A stretch of 64,000 nucleotides of DNA from Mariprofundaceae bacterium (GCA_021772895.1 JAJFLC010000013.1:62001-126000); one strand, 5' to 3'. Shown: positions 8,350 through 18,063, numbered from the stretch's first letter. A program made the numbers and translations. Notes: a model not told the origin generated them from the sequence alone.

Positions 8350-10179
8350 CTACAAAACAGCATGTAAAAATTGTAAACTCCCTTCGATTCGAACAACCTT
8401 AAACAGTTCTCCATCCTCGAACTTTTTATTACCAAACAACTTCTCGTAACGTTTCCAAAAAGCAGCATCTGCATGTCCTACAAACAGATAATCATATCCT
8501 GAAACATATTTAGCCAGCTCTTCCGTATCCATTGCACATGTCCAGACATCTCCAGCATAGTATTTTTCCCCCACGGACCAACATCCCTGATTGCTTAAGC
8601 GGGGAATAATTCCATAACTGAACACCTGCATCTGATACCCTGTACTATTCTGCCAAATAAAATAAACCTTTTTATCCTCAGGAACCTTCACTGAAACAGC
8701 CGCCGAATAATTTTCCAGCATTTTCATTCCTGATGAGACCTCAGCCAAACCAACAGCGTACTTCAAATCTGTTATTACATGACGAGTTGATGGCATAGCT
8801 GTCGAAACTGTGAATAATAACAAAAACACAAGCGTAACTTTTTTGCCAGAGTTCTCATTCAATTGTTTCTGTAACAATATTGAAAAAAGAATTAAATATA
8901 GAGCTACAATGTATGTCCCAAGATATCTCGCAAATGAAGCCAGTCTCGGCCCTTCATATGCGCCAAAAAAGAACAGGTATAAAACCAGTAACAATAAGAG
9001 ATATGCAGCTAGCCCTCCCAGCAATCCGAAAAGCTGAATAGCGGCACTGCCTTTTTTGGTCTTATTATTCTCAAAATATATGATCATCATAGCAGCAATA
9101 AGAATTAATATGAATTTCATAGCGTTTTTTGGATGAGTACTGGCTTCCACAAATCTTTCAATCGTTATCTTCTGACGTTCAGTAGATATATTTGAGTCAA
9201 AGCTATTGATGATTTTCTCAATGGAAACATCAGGATTAAATGTTTTTGTCGCACCCATCGATTCAAAATGATTCTGCCAACTTGCATGAATCACAAATAG
9301 TGCTGGAACCATTAAAAGAGCAAGCAGTAAAGAGCTTATAACACTCTTTTTTTGCTTTAACAGCCACATCTGATCAAACACAATAATTGCAATAATGATG
9401 CCCGCAAATGCCATTCCCATCATCTTTATTACAGGCAAAACCAATATTACAGGTATAATTCTAACAACTGCATTAGAAGAGCGGTCACTTAACCAGTAAC
9501 TAACAACGCCGGAAGCAAACAGCAAGGCGACCAGAAGATCTACCATCAAGGTATGAAAGCCAGTTCCAAAATAGTGAATGGAACAGTAAAAAAAGAGAGA
9601 GCTAAGAATTAAAGCAAGCCAGCGACCTTTAGGCACTGCTAACAATAGTTGTGAACACGCTGCAAGGATAAGCAGGCCTTGAGCAAAAAAGGCTGCGGAT
9701 ACACTAAAGCCGGAAATCTGAAACACGAAGTAATGGAAAAGAACTGATCCAGGAGGATAATCTTTTTGCCATACAGGGTCATCTGCCTGAACCAGTCCAT
9801 TGTTATAATAGATAACTTTTGCTGTTCTCGCCCAATTAGAAAAGTCATCCCATGCGATAAAAAAACTATAATAATCAGTACTAACAAGAACAGTAAGAAG
9901 TATTGAGCCTACAAGAAAGAAAACAGTCCCTGGTGATGTAATAGAGACATTGCCAGTTTCCTTTACAACAGGAATGATAAGAGCAACAAACAGAATAATC
10001 CCAAGCCCCATCAACAATTGAGAAGAAGGCCCTAGTACATCTGCAAGAGCTGCAAAATATAGAAAAAGAGTAATTGATGTTCCAACAAACAAAAACGTGG
10101 ATTCCAATGGCCATTTAAAAAAACGGTTTAATAAAAGCCCATACCCTAATAATGAAGCCACAGTGGCAACTGCAAACAT
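8350..10179 (-). CDS. Polytopic membrane protein, probable GT-C glycosyltransferase
   Basis: 609 residues with about a dozen hydrophobic helices and a soluble C-terminal domain of roughly 140 residues. An early loop carries AWDDFSNW (about residue 108) and then DYPPGSVLFHY (about 140). A first-loop acidic pair followed by YPPG is typical of GT-C enzymes that use polyprenyl-phosphate sugars in the periplasm. I do not recognise a named family. Its placement beside the GtrB-like synthase suggests it adds that sugar to the polysaccharide. Start ATG at 10179 with AGGG upstream. Confidence 0.55.
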   Translation of the reverse strand: MFAVATVASLLGYGLLLNRFFKWPLESTFLFVGTSITLFLYFAALADVLGPSSQLLMGLGIILFVALIIPVVKETGNVSITSPGTVFFLVGSILLTVLVSTDYYSFFIAWDDFSNWARTAKVIYYNNGLVQADDPVWQKDYPPGSVLFHYFVFQISGFSVSAAFFAQGLLILAACSQLLLAVPKGRWLALILSSLFFYCSIHYFGTGFHTLMVDLLVALLFASGVVSYWLSDRSSNAVVRIIPVILVLPVIKMMGMAFAGIIIAIIVFDQMWLLKQKKSVISSLLLALLMVPALFVIHASWQNHFESMGATKTFNPDVSIEKIINSFDSNISTERQKITIERFVEASTHPKNAMKFILILIAAMMIIYFENNKTKKGSAAIQLFGLLGGLAAYLLLLLVLYLFFFGAYEGPRLASFARYLGTYIVALYLILFSILLQKQLNENSGKKVTLVFLLLFTVSTAMPSTRHVITDLKYAVGLAEVSSGMKMLENYSAAVSVKVPEDKKVYFIWQNSTGYQMQVFSYGIIPRLSNQGCWSVGEKYYAGDVWTCAMDTEELAKYVSGYDYLFVGHADAAFWKRYEKLFGNKKFEDGELFKVVRIEGSLQFLHAVL

Positions 10180-10222
10180 TAACTACCCTCTCTCAATACA
10201 AATATTCAACAATGAAATCAAC

Positions 10223-11620
10223 CTATATCTGCGAGTCTCCAGCCTTTGGTTTCAACGTCAAATAAAACAGTGCCGCATAGATCCACATATGCCAAAAACT
10301 TATATCAGGCTGCTGGCGTTGCAACCCCATCATCATACAAGCAAGAACACTTAACCCTATCGCTATTCGCATTTTGTCTTCAGAGGATGATATGTCCGAT
10401 TTCCAGACCATTTGGATAGCAAACCAAGTTAACAATAAAAACATCAAAATATAAAATACTCCCCCTACACCCCCTGATTCCAATGCTGCATTGGCAAAGC
10501 CAACCGCTATCGCATAATCCACAGTAGTCATACCAAGTCCAGCTCCCGTCCCAAAAGGATGCTTACTCAAGTAATCGCCTACAATCAAGATTGCTTCATA
10601 TCTAAGAGTCATTGAAGGCGTTTTATTTTCAATGAACCCCGAAGACCAAGCGTAAGCATTATATTCATCCGCATTCCTCGGTCCAGAGCCAGCACTTAGC
10701 CCACCACCAGAGCCAGCACTTAGCCCACCAGAGTTAGCATCTAGTCTAGGGTAATCAAGTTGAGCAATCCATTGAAATAATGGCATCCCCGTTTTAATAG
10801 GGATGATAAACATCAAAAGAAGCAACGATAACAAACCTGACACAAACAAAATTTCTGTGGATCTGATCGACCTCACTTTCAATAACAATGGAATAATGCC
10901 GAGCAAAACCAAGCCAATACCAATTGAATAACTCCCTAACACGCCAACGCCTAGAATTAACGTGCGGACTATGGCTTTTTTCACAATTAACATCCAAAAA
11001 ATGGCTGGCATCAAAGCAAAAGCAAAAGTTCCTGGCTCTTCTGAAAACCCTTGCATTCTAAATAGCGGAAATGGCGCATAAACCGCTGATAGTCGGTAAT
11101 AACTTCCCCAGTACACATCAAACAAATAATGATTTTCGATATTTTCTTCATTTCTCAGCGTGGAAATTGGTTCAAGTATTTCCATGCCCACCCCAATAGA
11201 AACAGCCAAAGCAGCAATTACACTAATAACCATCAAGTTTGCATAAATTGTAAATGTTTTATAAATGTAAACTTTATCAATAAGTAACAAAATAAAGATA
11301 AAAAACATCACCTTCAAACAATTACTCAAAAATTGTTTATAGGCATAAAAGTCATTTGCATAAATGGTCGATACCATCAATGCAAACAAATACCCAGCCC
11401 ATAGGAAAAAGAATATTTTTTGTTCCCTAGAAAATTCAAATTTGTTAACATTTGAATATTTCCAATGCATTAGAAAAACAGCCAACAGAATCAACAAAAA
11501 AGATATTTTAAAAACAGAGGGATACAAAAATTTCAATAAAAACGGGAAAAGAAACCATGAGAAAACCGTAGTAAATATCAAAGAGTACATCATAGTACGA
11601 TCTATAAAACTTTCTTTCAT
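10223..11620 (-). CDS. wzy: O-antigen polymerase/ligase family protein (Wzy-like)
   Basis: 465-residue polytopic inner-membrane protein. A GTGAGLGMTT-type segment late in the protein and the layout of helices around one large periplasmic loop fit the Wzy_C/O-antigen ligase family. With Wzx (15434-16876) in the same operon, the role is probably polymerisation of repeat units. The ATG at 11620 is preferred over a GTG at 11641 because GGAAGGGAAG precedes it. The periplasmic loop contains an in-frame 24-bp tandem duplication that repeats GGLSAGSG. WaaL-like ligase is the alternative. Confidence 0.7.
   Translation of the reverse strand: MKESFIDRTMMYSLIFTTVFSWFLFPFLLKFLYPSVFKISFLLILLAVFLMHWKYSNVNKFEFSREQKIFFFLWAGYLFALMVSTIYANDFYAYKQFLSNCLKVMFFIFILLLIDKVYIYKTFTIYANLMVISVIAALAVSIGVGMEILEPISTLRNEENIENHYLFDVYWGSYYRLSAVYAPFPLFRMQGFSEEPGTFAFALMPAIFWMLIVKKAIVRTLILGVGVLGSYSIGIGLVLLGIIPLLLKVRSIRSTEILFVSGLLSLLLLMFIIPIKTGMPLFQWIAQLDYPRLDANSGGLSAGSGGGLSAGSGPRNADEYNAYAWSSGFIENKTPSMTLRYEAILIVGDYLSKHPFGTGAGLGMTTVDYAIAVGFANAALESGGVGGVFYILMFLLLTWFAIQMVWKSDISSSEDKMRIAIGLSVLACMMMGLQRQQPDISFWHMWIYAALFYLTLKPKAGDSQI
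10683..10730. repeat. Perfect 24-bp tandem duplication inside wzy
   Basis: Two identical, directly adjacent 24-bp units at 10683-10706 and 10707-10730 (each begins CCAGAGCC and ends CCCACCA). The unit is eight codons, so the frame is kept and the protein has GGLSAGSG repeated in a periplasmic loop. Such a repeat can change copy number by slippage. Confidence 0.95.
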
Positions 11621-11691
11621 TACTTGGTCTTCCCTTCCCACTTTTTACAGTTCAAAACAACACTTTTCATCCTTCAAATTAAAATGCTACA

Positions 11692-12699
11692 CTATTTGAG
11701 CATCGATAACATCAGTGAATTATGGAATTTTTCCATACCTTTGCTTTCTAAAAATTCTTTACCCTTCTCTCTCATTGCTTCGATATCTGATTTAGGTATA
11801 AACATAATATGATTGACAAGTTCATTCCATCCATGAAATTCAGTAAAATCAATGTAAATCTCAGGGTCAACATAATCAGCGACATCAGGAGCCCCATAAT
11901 AGATTGGAATGCATCCTGCATACAAACAATCAAACAACTTCTCTGTCATGTAGCCATCCATACGCATATTTTCAAAACAGAGACAGAATTCATAGCGACT
12001 CAGAATCTCAAATTTCGATTCACATGCACCTTTGTAGATAGACAGCAAGCGCTTTCGATTCTTCCAATATGGTATCCACATTGAAGAACGCGACAACCAT
12101 CGATCCCATCCTCGACCATACAAATCAACCAAGTCTGTCTTCGACAATGCCACCATAGCGTCAATTCGCTTACTGTAAAGTTCCTCATTTCGAGAGGCAG
12201 GCTTATGATTGCCGTTAATAACAACAACTCGTCTCTTCCTGTCCCTGTTCGCCCAGAAAGATTCAATGACATGATTAAACGGCTGTGGCCAATATAATTT
12301 TCTCAATTTGGATTGATCCACCCCATCAAATGCATATCCATCTCCATGAGTATTATGGACATACACCTCCTCAAACAGTGAGGTTAGCTTTGGAAGCGCC
12401 TTATAGATTGATGGGTCAACTACAGGAGGCTCAAAAACATAAAAACTTTTCATCAAGACATCCTGCTGCGCAGCCATTTCATCAAGATTGTCCAGCATAC
12501 CAAGTGAATAGTACTCTACTGGACCACCTTTGCGATCCCACAGGTCAAGAGTGTTAAGTTCAATCCCTTTCCCCTCGCACCTCTCTTTCAAAAAAATCCA
12601 TGGCCGTAAGCAATCATCTCTGTTTAACCCAGAGTCAACAAAAAAACGATTCCCGTAAAATGCCTGCGATGGCGGGTCTATAAAAAATCTTTTCTTCAT
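11692..12699 (-). CDS. GT10 fucosyltransferase-like (putative colitosyl/fucosyltransferase)
   Basis: 335 residues. The diagnostic GT10 block is near residue 240: CFENMRMDGYMTEKLFD followed by AGCIPIYYG, the GDP-fucose-binding alpha-1,3/4-fucosyltransferase motif. No signal or membrane segment is obvious. The start overlaps the stop of the methyltransferase upstream (12696-12699). The operon encodes Gmd, ColD and ColC, so its GDP-deoxysugar donor may be GDP-L-colitose (3-deoxyfucose) rather than GDP-fucose. Family call is firm, donor inferred. Confidence 0.85.
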   Translation of the reverse strand: MKKRFFIDPPSQAFYGNRFFVDSGLNRDDCLRPWIFLKERCEGKGIELNTLDLWDRKGGPVEYYSLGMLDNLDEMAAQQDVLMKSFYVFEPPVVDPSIYKALPKLTSLFEEVYVHNTHGDGYAFDGVDQSKLRKLYWPQPFNHVIESFWANRDRKRRVVVINGNHKPASRNEELYSKRIDAMVALSKTDLVDLYGRGWDRWLSRSSMWIPYWKNRKRLLSIYKGACESKFEILSRYEFCLCFENMRMDGYMTEKLFDCLYAGCIPIYYGAPDVADYVDPEIYIDFTEFHGWNELVNHIMFIPKSDIEAMREKGKEFLESKGMEKFHNSLMLSMLK

Positions 12700-13418
12700 T
12701 GGCGTTTTTCTCGTTCAGGAGTCACCAACACCATCATGGTCTCGCCTCCAAACAGACGCACACCAACATCCTTATTCAAGGCATATGCGAAATAACGGAC
12801 CCACGAGAAAAATTTGGTCTTCAACGTTCGTTGCGGAGCATTAAATGCAGCCTCTGTGTAGCGCCAGTCAACCACCTCCATACCGCACTCTTTCAACAAT
12901 TCAAATGCCAACCCCTTCGTAAAATAGTGGATATGCCCCACCTTGCGACGTACATGTAGCAATGGGCGCTCACGAAACACACTGACTACCGAAAGATCAA
13001 GTGGAAAGTGGATAACCAGATAATCAGCGCGAGTTTTTAACTCTGTTAAGAACTGGTGGGGGTCCACCACATGCTCAAGCACATCCAATAGTAGAATTAC
13101 ATCGTAATGGTTTGAATCAAGCTCAAAGAAATCTCCTAGTAAAAAATCAACTCCAGCATGCTCACTTTTTTTCCAGAAATTTACCGCTGCCGGTGCAATA
13201 TCATAACCGACATATGAGGCCTCAGGATTCATTTCCTTCAAGCTGACTAGTACACCACCAGCACCACAACCCACTTCACATACATGTTTTAAAATCAGGT
13301 GATTATCGGAAACAATTCTATTCACATGACCTGCCTTCCAAGAGCTATCCTCTATGTCCCAACTCGGATTGTGATCCAGGTAATCATCTGTAATATATTT
13401 ATCGTTAGGTAATGACAC
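12696..13418 (-). CDS. Class I SAM-dependent methyltransferase
   Basis: 240 residues. SAM motif I is CEVGCGAGG near residue 46, the acidic strand end is VGYDIAP near 70, and DVLEHVVDPHQFL near 115 is the Methyltransf_11 post-motif. It is soluble and lies between a GT2 gene and the GT10 gene, overlapping the latter by 4 bp. It probably modifies a sugar or the growing glycan, but target and position (O, N or C) cannot be read from the sequence. Confidence 0.75.
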   Translation of the reverse strand: MSLPNDKYITDDYLDHNPSWDIEDSSWKAGHVNRIVSDNHLILKHVCEVGCGAGGVLVSLKEMNPEASYVGYDIAPAAVNFWKKSEHAGVDFLLGDFFELDSNHYDVILLLDVLEHVVDPHQFLTELKTRADYLVIHFPLDLSVVSVFRERPLLHVRRKVGHIHYFTKGLAFELLKECGMEVVDWRYTEAAFNAPQRTLKTKFFSWVRYFAYALNKDVGVRLFGGETMMVLVTPEREKRQ

Positions 13419-13457
13419 TTATTATCCTTTTCATCCGCCGATTAACGTCTTCTATTC

Positions 13458-14438
13458 TCACTGCACCCGACATCTCAATAACGTTAGCAGCAAAAGTGCA
13501 AAAAATTTCAATCCTCGCAAGGAAGTCATAGCGTCTTTCAGTAAACAAGAAAAAAAAACATCATCCAATATTTCCTTTGCGAGTTTAACATCGCCCTTTC
13601 GCAGGGCATTTCTGGCTCTTACAACATTATCCCGCATTAACCATATCTGATACCACTGTAGGTCGTTTGAATCAAGGCATGCGGCGACTTCAGGTTTGGC
13701 CATCCAATAATCGAGGATTGTAAACAGGTCTGCCCTGTCCGTTTTCATCTTATTATAACCATGACTAAAGTGGGATGTACTCACTCGATATTGTAACAGG
13801 GGTAAGTTAATCAATCCAAGTTTCCCAGCCTCGGCTATTCTGAGCCATGCATCCAAGTCTGCTCCTGAACCGAACGTACCTTCACGTAACTCTTTCACCA
13901 CCCCTATACAGGTTTTTGTTCTAATCATTGCACTCGGGCAGAAGAAAAAATTATTTTCTCTCAGCACAGCCTTTATAATGCAAGCCAACTCAAAAGAACC
14001 ACTCTCACCCACACCAAGGTTTAGGTAAGATGGTACATACGCAGTCCTTATTTTTCGGGCGTTTTCGTTGATAATATTGGCAAATGTCAAAACACCTCCT
14101 GCATCCTGATCGCTCTCGAGAAACTGCACCTCTTTTTCGATAATATCCGGCTGGTAGAGATCATCAGCGTGAAAAATGGCGGTGTATTTACCTCTTCCAA
14201 GATTTAAACAGCGGGTAAAATTTTTTTCTCCACTACTAGTTGCTTCAGCAAAATGGAATTGAATCCGATCATCTTCAAATTCACGGGCAATTTTAACTGT
14301 ATTATCAGTAGAAGCGTTATCAAAAATATGAATTTCGAGGTTTGGATAGCTTTGTGTTATGATTGAAGCCAAGGTTTCATGGAGTGTGCCTTCTGCATTG
14401 TAACATGGGATGCAAACACAGACTAAAGGTTGATCCAT
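13458..14438 (-). CDS. GT2 family glycosyltransferase
   Basis: 326 residues. It begins with VCVCIPCYNAEGTL, continues with FDNASTDNT near residue 40 and has the HADD metal/nucleotide-binding motif near 93, all GT-A/GT2 landmarks. The ATG at 14438 is preferred: it overlaps the previous stop as TAATG and has GGGGTGG 5 bp upstream, whereas the in-frame GTG codons just before it would enter that ribosome site. No membrane helices, so probably cytoplasmic repeat-unit assembly. Confidence 0.8.
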   Translation of the reverse strand: MDQPLVCVCIPCYNAEGTLHETLASIITQSYPNLEIHIFDNASTDNTVKIAREFEDDRIQFHFAEATSSGEKNFTRCLNLGRGKYTAIFHADDLYQPDIIEKEVQFLESDQDAGGVLTFANIINENARKIRTAYVPSYLNLGVGESGSFELACIIKAVLRENNFFFCPSAMIRTKTCIGVVKELREGTFGSGADLDAWLRIAEAGKLGLINLPLLQYRVSTSHFSHGYNKMKTDRADLFTILDYWMAKPEVAACLDSNDLQWYQIWLMRDNVVRARNALRKGDVKLAKEILDDVFFSCLLKDAMTSLRGLKFFALLLLTLLRCRVQ

Positions 14439-15433
14439 TAACACCACCCCAACGATTGAAATACCTGTAGAAACCGTTGACCGTATCCATGATCACGACG
14501 CACTCTATCCAGGCCGTTTTTTGTCACCCGTTCCAGCTCTTCAGGATCATTGAGATAGCGAATAGTTTTATCGACAAGCTCTTCAGGAGTTTGGTATATA
14601 ACAATCTCATTTCCAGGTTCAAACAATTTCTCCAATCCATCCACATAATAGCTTAACTGCATAGTTCCACACGCAGGGATTTCAAAGTGACGCCCTTTGA
14701 TCTGCTCATGCACCTTAGTGGAGCGAAAGCGATTCAATAAAGCACGCGGTGAAAAGAGCAGGTATCTAATATCCCAAGAGGGGCAATTCGTCATATTAAC
14801 ACTGATTTTTGACCGCTGAAACAGTTCAATCATCTTTGCTTCACTTAGCATACCATCCGGCCAGCGATAACCAAAAGCTTCAACCTTCACACCACTTTTT
14901 CGAAGCCTAGAGACCAGCCACTCCCTATATGGGTGCCAAGAACCAACGAATGAAACGTCTATGTCCTTAGCAAGGTGTGAGGCTGGGCAAAACAGTTGCT
15001 CATTTACTCCAAAAGGAACAAAAACAGCATTGCTTAATCCGTTGCGCGCATATCTTCTTACACCAGTAATATCCGTCGTAGTAAACACATCAAAACATGG
15101 TGCCCACTCAGCAACAAACTCCCGACGCCATCCATCATCATGAAAAAAGCAGAGTGTTTTAGTTAACCTCTGGAGACCTTTGACAAATCCTGTGGAAAAC
15201 TGATCGGTATAAAGCGAAAAAACCGTCACATCTGGCCGCCAATCTGTAATCTCATCAATCAAAGCCTGCTGCATGCTCTCTTGCCCCAACTCCTGAGTGA
15301 GGCCTAAATAGTCAAAGAAACGAACCTCCTCGAAGTGACTTTTTAGCCCTAGGTGGAAATGATTCCAGTCATATGAGAGGCCTCGGTTAGGATCACCATA
15401 ATCGTACTTCATACAAACCAATAAAACTTTCAA
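14438..15433 (-). CDS. CgeB-like glycosyltransferase (GT4/GT-B type)
   Basis: 331 residues. The layout is that of the CgeB/spore maturation type: CFFHDDGW near residue 93, VSFVGSWHPYREWL near 155, and a C-terminal FEIPACGTMQLSYY followed by YQTPEELVDK, which is the Glyco_trans_1_2 acceptor/donor block. Such proteins are common in O-antigen and flagellar glycosylation loci. It begins directly after the Wzx stop and overlaps the GT2 gene by 1 bp. Linkage and sugar unknown. Confidence 0.75.
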   Translation of the reverse strand: MKVLLVCMKYDYGDPNRGLSYDWNHFHLGLKSHFEEVRFFDYLGLTQELGQESMQQALIDEITDWRPDVTVFSLYTDQFSTGFVKGLQRLTKTLCFFHDDGWRREFVAEWAPCFDVFTTTDITGVRRYARNGLSNAVFVPFGVNEQLFCPASHLAKDIDVSFVGSWHPYREWLVSRLRKSGVKVEAFGYRWPDGMLSEAKMIELFQRSKISVNMTNCPSWDIRYLLFSPRALLNRFRSTKVHEQIKGRHFEIPACGTMQLSYYVDGLEKLFEPGNEIVIYQTPEELVDKTIRYLNDPEELERVTKNGLDRVRRDHGYGQRFLQVFQSLGWC

Positions 15434-16876
15434 TCAGGCCACCTCCCGGTCTATTTGAGATTTTAACAGCATGAATAAAATAACCAGCAAAACAGCTCCC
15501 ATGCTTAACAACCAAAAAAATGATTCAACAAGCGTATCACTAACACCCAACATAGCATGAGCAGCTTCAGTAACAGCTATTAACAGTAGTGATATCACCC
15601 CCGCTTGAAACAGTTTAGTCCATGGCATAATAATTTCAAAAGTTCTAGAAAGCAGCATATGGCTTGAGATCACCCCTATAAAACCAGCCATCGCCAAAGC
15701 CATTCCCACACCATGAGCCGCCCAATCAGAAATAAACAGGAAAACAAACAATGGAGCCGCTATTGCGCTAAAAACATTGGGAACAATAAGCTTCTTTGTA
15801 TCCATACCGGCATGAGCCACCAGCGCATAAGTTCCCACTGTTACCCGGGCAGCTTCGGCTAATGCTCCCCATACAATATATTGAGCAGCCGGAGCAAACT
15901 TTTCATCAAGCAATACACGTGCTAACTCATCAGAAACAGAAATAATAATCGCAATGGTCACCAGTAGACTGGCCAACATTGCTGATGCATATTCATGCCA
16001 TGACAGAGCTTGTTCATGCCTGTCCTCGGAAGAGGTTCGCTTATAAAATGTCGGTATAAAATAAGTGCCGATCACTGACTCGAAGACACCAATAAGCGAT
16101 GCACTGACACCATAACCCACTACAAATAGACCCAGCGCTTCCAGACCGATCACATCCTGAACAAGAAAGCGATAGGACTGACTTTGTACCCAGATTAACA
16201 GAACAGAAATGGCAAGTGGCCAGATAAATGCAAGCACAGTAAATACTTTAGCTGAAGTAACTAGCAATTCTTCGGAGCTGCTATTTTGTTTTTTGTGATC
16301 CTTCGTAAAACGAAAGAAAAGTAAACTGCCGACAATGGCTAGCATACCCTGCCCTATCAATTGTCCACCTTGCCATAACACGGCCTCTGGCTTAAACCAG
16401 GTCACAAGCAGCACTGATGCGATCAGACTAATAATCACTGTTCCCAACGTCAGAACTACAAACCATCCTCTGTATCCCAATAGGTTCAGCGAAGGAATAT
16501 AAGTCTGGTTTAGTGTTGCAAAGATAATGGCGCAAAAAACAAGAGCGACCACCCAGAATAATGGCATTCCGGGAACGGCTACATAATAGGTGTTCGAGGC
16601 ATAAAGCAAGAAAGCTGAAAACAGACCAACGCCACTCAGATAAATCGAATAATAGATCATATACCGGTCAATTTTTCCATTCTCTACCCAAGAGTGAAGA
16701 CGCCTATTAATGAACATCCCCAAAGGATTAACCATGGCTAACACAAAAAAAGAGGTTACTGCCAGAAGAAGCGACCAACGGCCCATCTCCTCAGGGGTAA
16801 GAAGGGATGTGATGATACGTAGAGCAAGCAGAGCCAACGCTGCCTGTGCAATGCGACCAAAAAAAATCAATCCCAT
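15434..16876 (-). CDS. wzx: Wzx-type polysaccharide flippase (MOP superfamily)
   Basis: 480 residues with 12-14 hydrophobic helices and few charged loops. The N-terminal FFGRIAQAALALLALRIITSLL helix pair followed by TPEEMGRW is typical of polysaccharide_synt/Wzx proteins, which move undecaprenyl-diphosphate repeat units to the periplasm. Its ATG overlaps the last base of colD. It works with the Wzy-like protein at 10223-11620. The chain-length regulator and the Wza-type exporter are not in this window. Confidence 0.85.
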   Translation of the reverse strand: MGLIFFGRIAQAALALLALRIITSLLTPEEMGRWSLLLAVTSFFVLAMVNPLGMFINRRLHSWVENGKIDRYMIYYSIYLSGVGLFSAFLLYASNTYYVAVPGMPLFWVVALVFCAIIFATLNQTYIPSLNLLGYRGWFVVLTLGTVIISLIASVLLVTWFKPEAVLWQGGQLIGQGMLAIVGSLLFFRFTKDHKKQNSSSEELLVTSAKVFTVLAFIWPLAISVLLIWVQSQSYRFLVQDVIGLEALGLFVVGYGVSASLIGVFESVIGTYFIPTFYKRTSSEDRHEQALSWHEYASAMLASLLVTIAIIISVSDELARVLLDEKFAPAAQYIVWGALAEAARVTVGTYALVAHAGMDTKKLIVPNVFSAIAAPLFVFLFISDWAAHGVGMALAMAGFIGVISSHMLLSRTFEIIMPWTKLFQAGVISLLLIAVTEAAHAMLGVSDTLVESFFWLLSMGAVLLVILFMLLKSQIDREVA

Positions 16877-18063
16877 CAGAGACTATTTAATTGAACGGAC
16901 TCAAGCACTTGATGTAAGTAATTAATTTTTGAACGGATATCAAAATGATGGTTGCCGACAAATAATCCATAATCATGAACCGCCTGCGAATTGAGGTGTT
17001 TACCAACCACTCGATGGTTCAGATGTTTAATTACATCATTGACCAGAAAGTTTCCCGTCACAACAGGGCGCACATCAATATTAGCTGCATTAAGTGCTTG
17101 CACAACTCTGCTTCTATCGACTCTCGAATCCGGGCGTATGACCAACGAAAAACCAAACCATGAGCTGATACCCGATTCCCGCTGAATAATAAAGCGCTCA
17201 TCACCGGAAAACCGTTCAACAAAATGAACGGCATTTTCCTGTCGTTTTTCAATGAACCCATCCAGTTTTTTCAACTGCTCCAGACCAACGGCTCCTGACA
17301 TCTCAACTGGTCGGAAATTATAACCGGGCAATACAAAACGGAATGATTCATAAAATAAATCGGCATTTTTCTCACACACCAGATTTTCCTGAGGAAGATG
17401 GCGTGTCCAGCCATGTGAGCGCATAGATAACATTATATGATACATTTCTTCATCATCGGTAAGGATCATCCCACCTTCCATCGTAGCCATATGGTGGGAA
17501 AAAAAAGTACTGAATGTTCCGCATATACCAAATGTCCCTGTAGGCTTGCCTTTCCAAGTCGCCCCCATGGATTCGCAGTTATCCTCAATAAGATAAAGAT
17601 CATATTTATCACAAAAGGACTGGATGGCATCCAGATCGGCCGCATTTCCTAATATATGCGGCACAAAAACAGCACGTGTTTTTTCTGACACCCCATTCTC
17701 AAGCTGCGTAACATCCAGGTTCAAGGTCTCCAAATCAATATCGACAAATACCAATTTCATGCCGCATTGATGGATCGGATAATAAGTTGTAGACCAGGAT
17801 AGGGAGGGAACGATAATCTCATCACCGGGCTGAAAGGGCTTCTCCTTCTTGTATAACATTGCATTAATGGCAAGCAGGTTGGCTGACGAGCCGGAGTTCA
17901 CCATGATTCCGAAGCGGCTACCAAACTTTTTGGCAAACTCGCGCTCAAATGTTGCTACAGACTGTCCCATTGTATACTGGTCACGAGCAATCACACTCTC
18001 AATCGCACGAATTTCCTCTTCGCCCCATGATGATGCAGCTAATTCATAATGCATATTCGTCAT
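16876..18063 (-). CDS. colD: GDP-4-keto-6-deoxy-D-mannose 3-dehydratase (ColD-like)
   Basis: About 395 residues, DegT/DnrJ aminotransferase fold. The PLP lysine is replaced by His in TFFSHHMATMEGG, which converts the family from transaminase to 3-dehydratase, as in ColD. Other ColD-like blocks are VPSLSWSTTYYP, LLIEDNCESMGAT-type, SHGWTRHLP and FVLPGYN, in the same order as the E. coli O55 enzyme from memory. Start ATG at 18063 (another ATG is 9 bp on); a start at 18081 would overlap colC and lacks a ribosome site. Product: GDP-4-keto-3,6-dideoxymannose, for the adjacent ColC. Substrate comes from Gmd (29202-30284). Confidence 0.88.
   Translation of the reverse strand: MTNMHYELAASSWGEEEIRAIESVIARDQYTMGQSVATFEREFAKKFGSRFGIMVNSGSSANLLAINAMLYKKEKPFQPGDEIIVPSLSWSTTYYPIHQCGMKLVFVDIDLETLNLDVTQLENGVSEKTRAVFVPHILGNAADLDAIQSFCDKYDLYLIEDNCESMGATWKGKPTGTFGICGTFSTFFSHHMATMEGGMILTDDEEMYHIMLSMRSHGWTRHLPQENLVCEKNADLFYESFRFVLPGYNFRPVEMSGAVGLEQLKKLDGFIEKRQENAVHFVERFSGDERFIIQRESGISSWFGFSLVIRPDSRVDRSRVVQALNAANIDVRPVVTGNFLVNDVIKHLNHRVVGKHLNSQAVHDYGLFVGNHHFDIRSKINYLHQVLESVQLNSL

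Noticed and set aside
10683-10730. Possible CRISPR or regulatory repeat
   Set aside because: Only two adjacent units without spacers, in frame inside a coding region; it is a coding tandem duplication.
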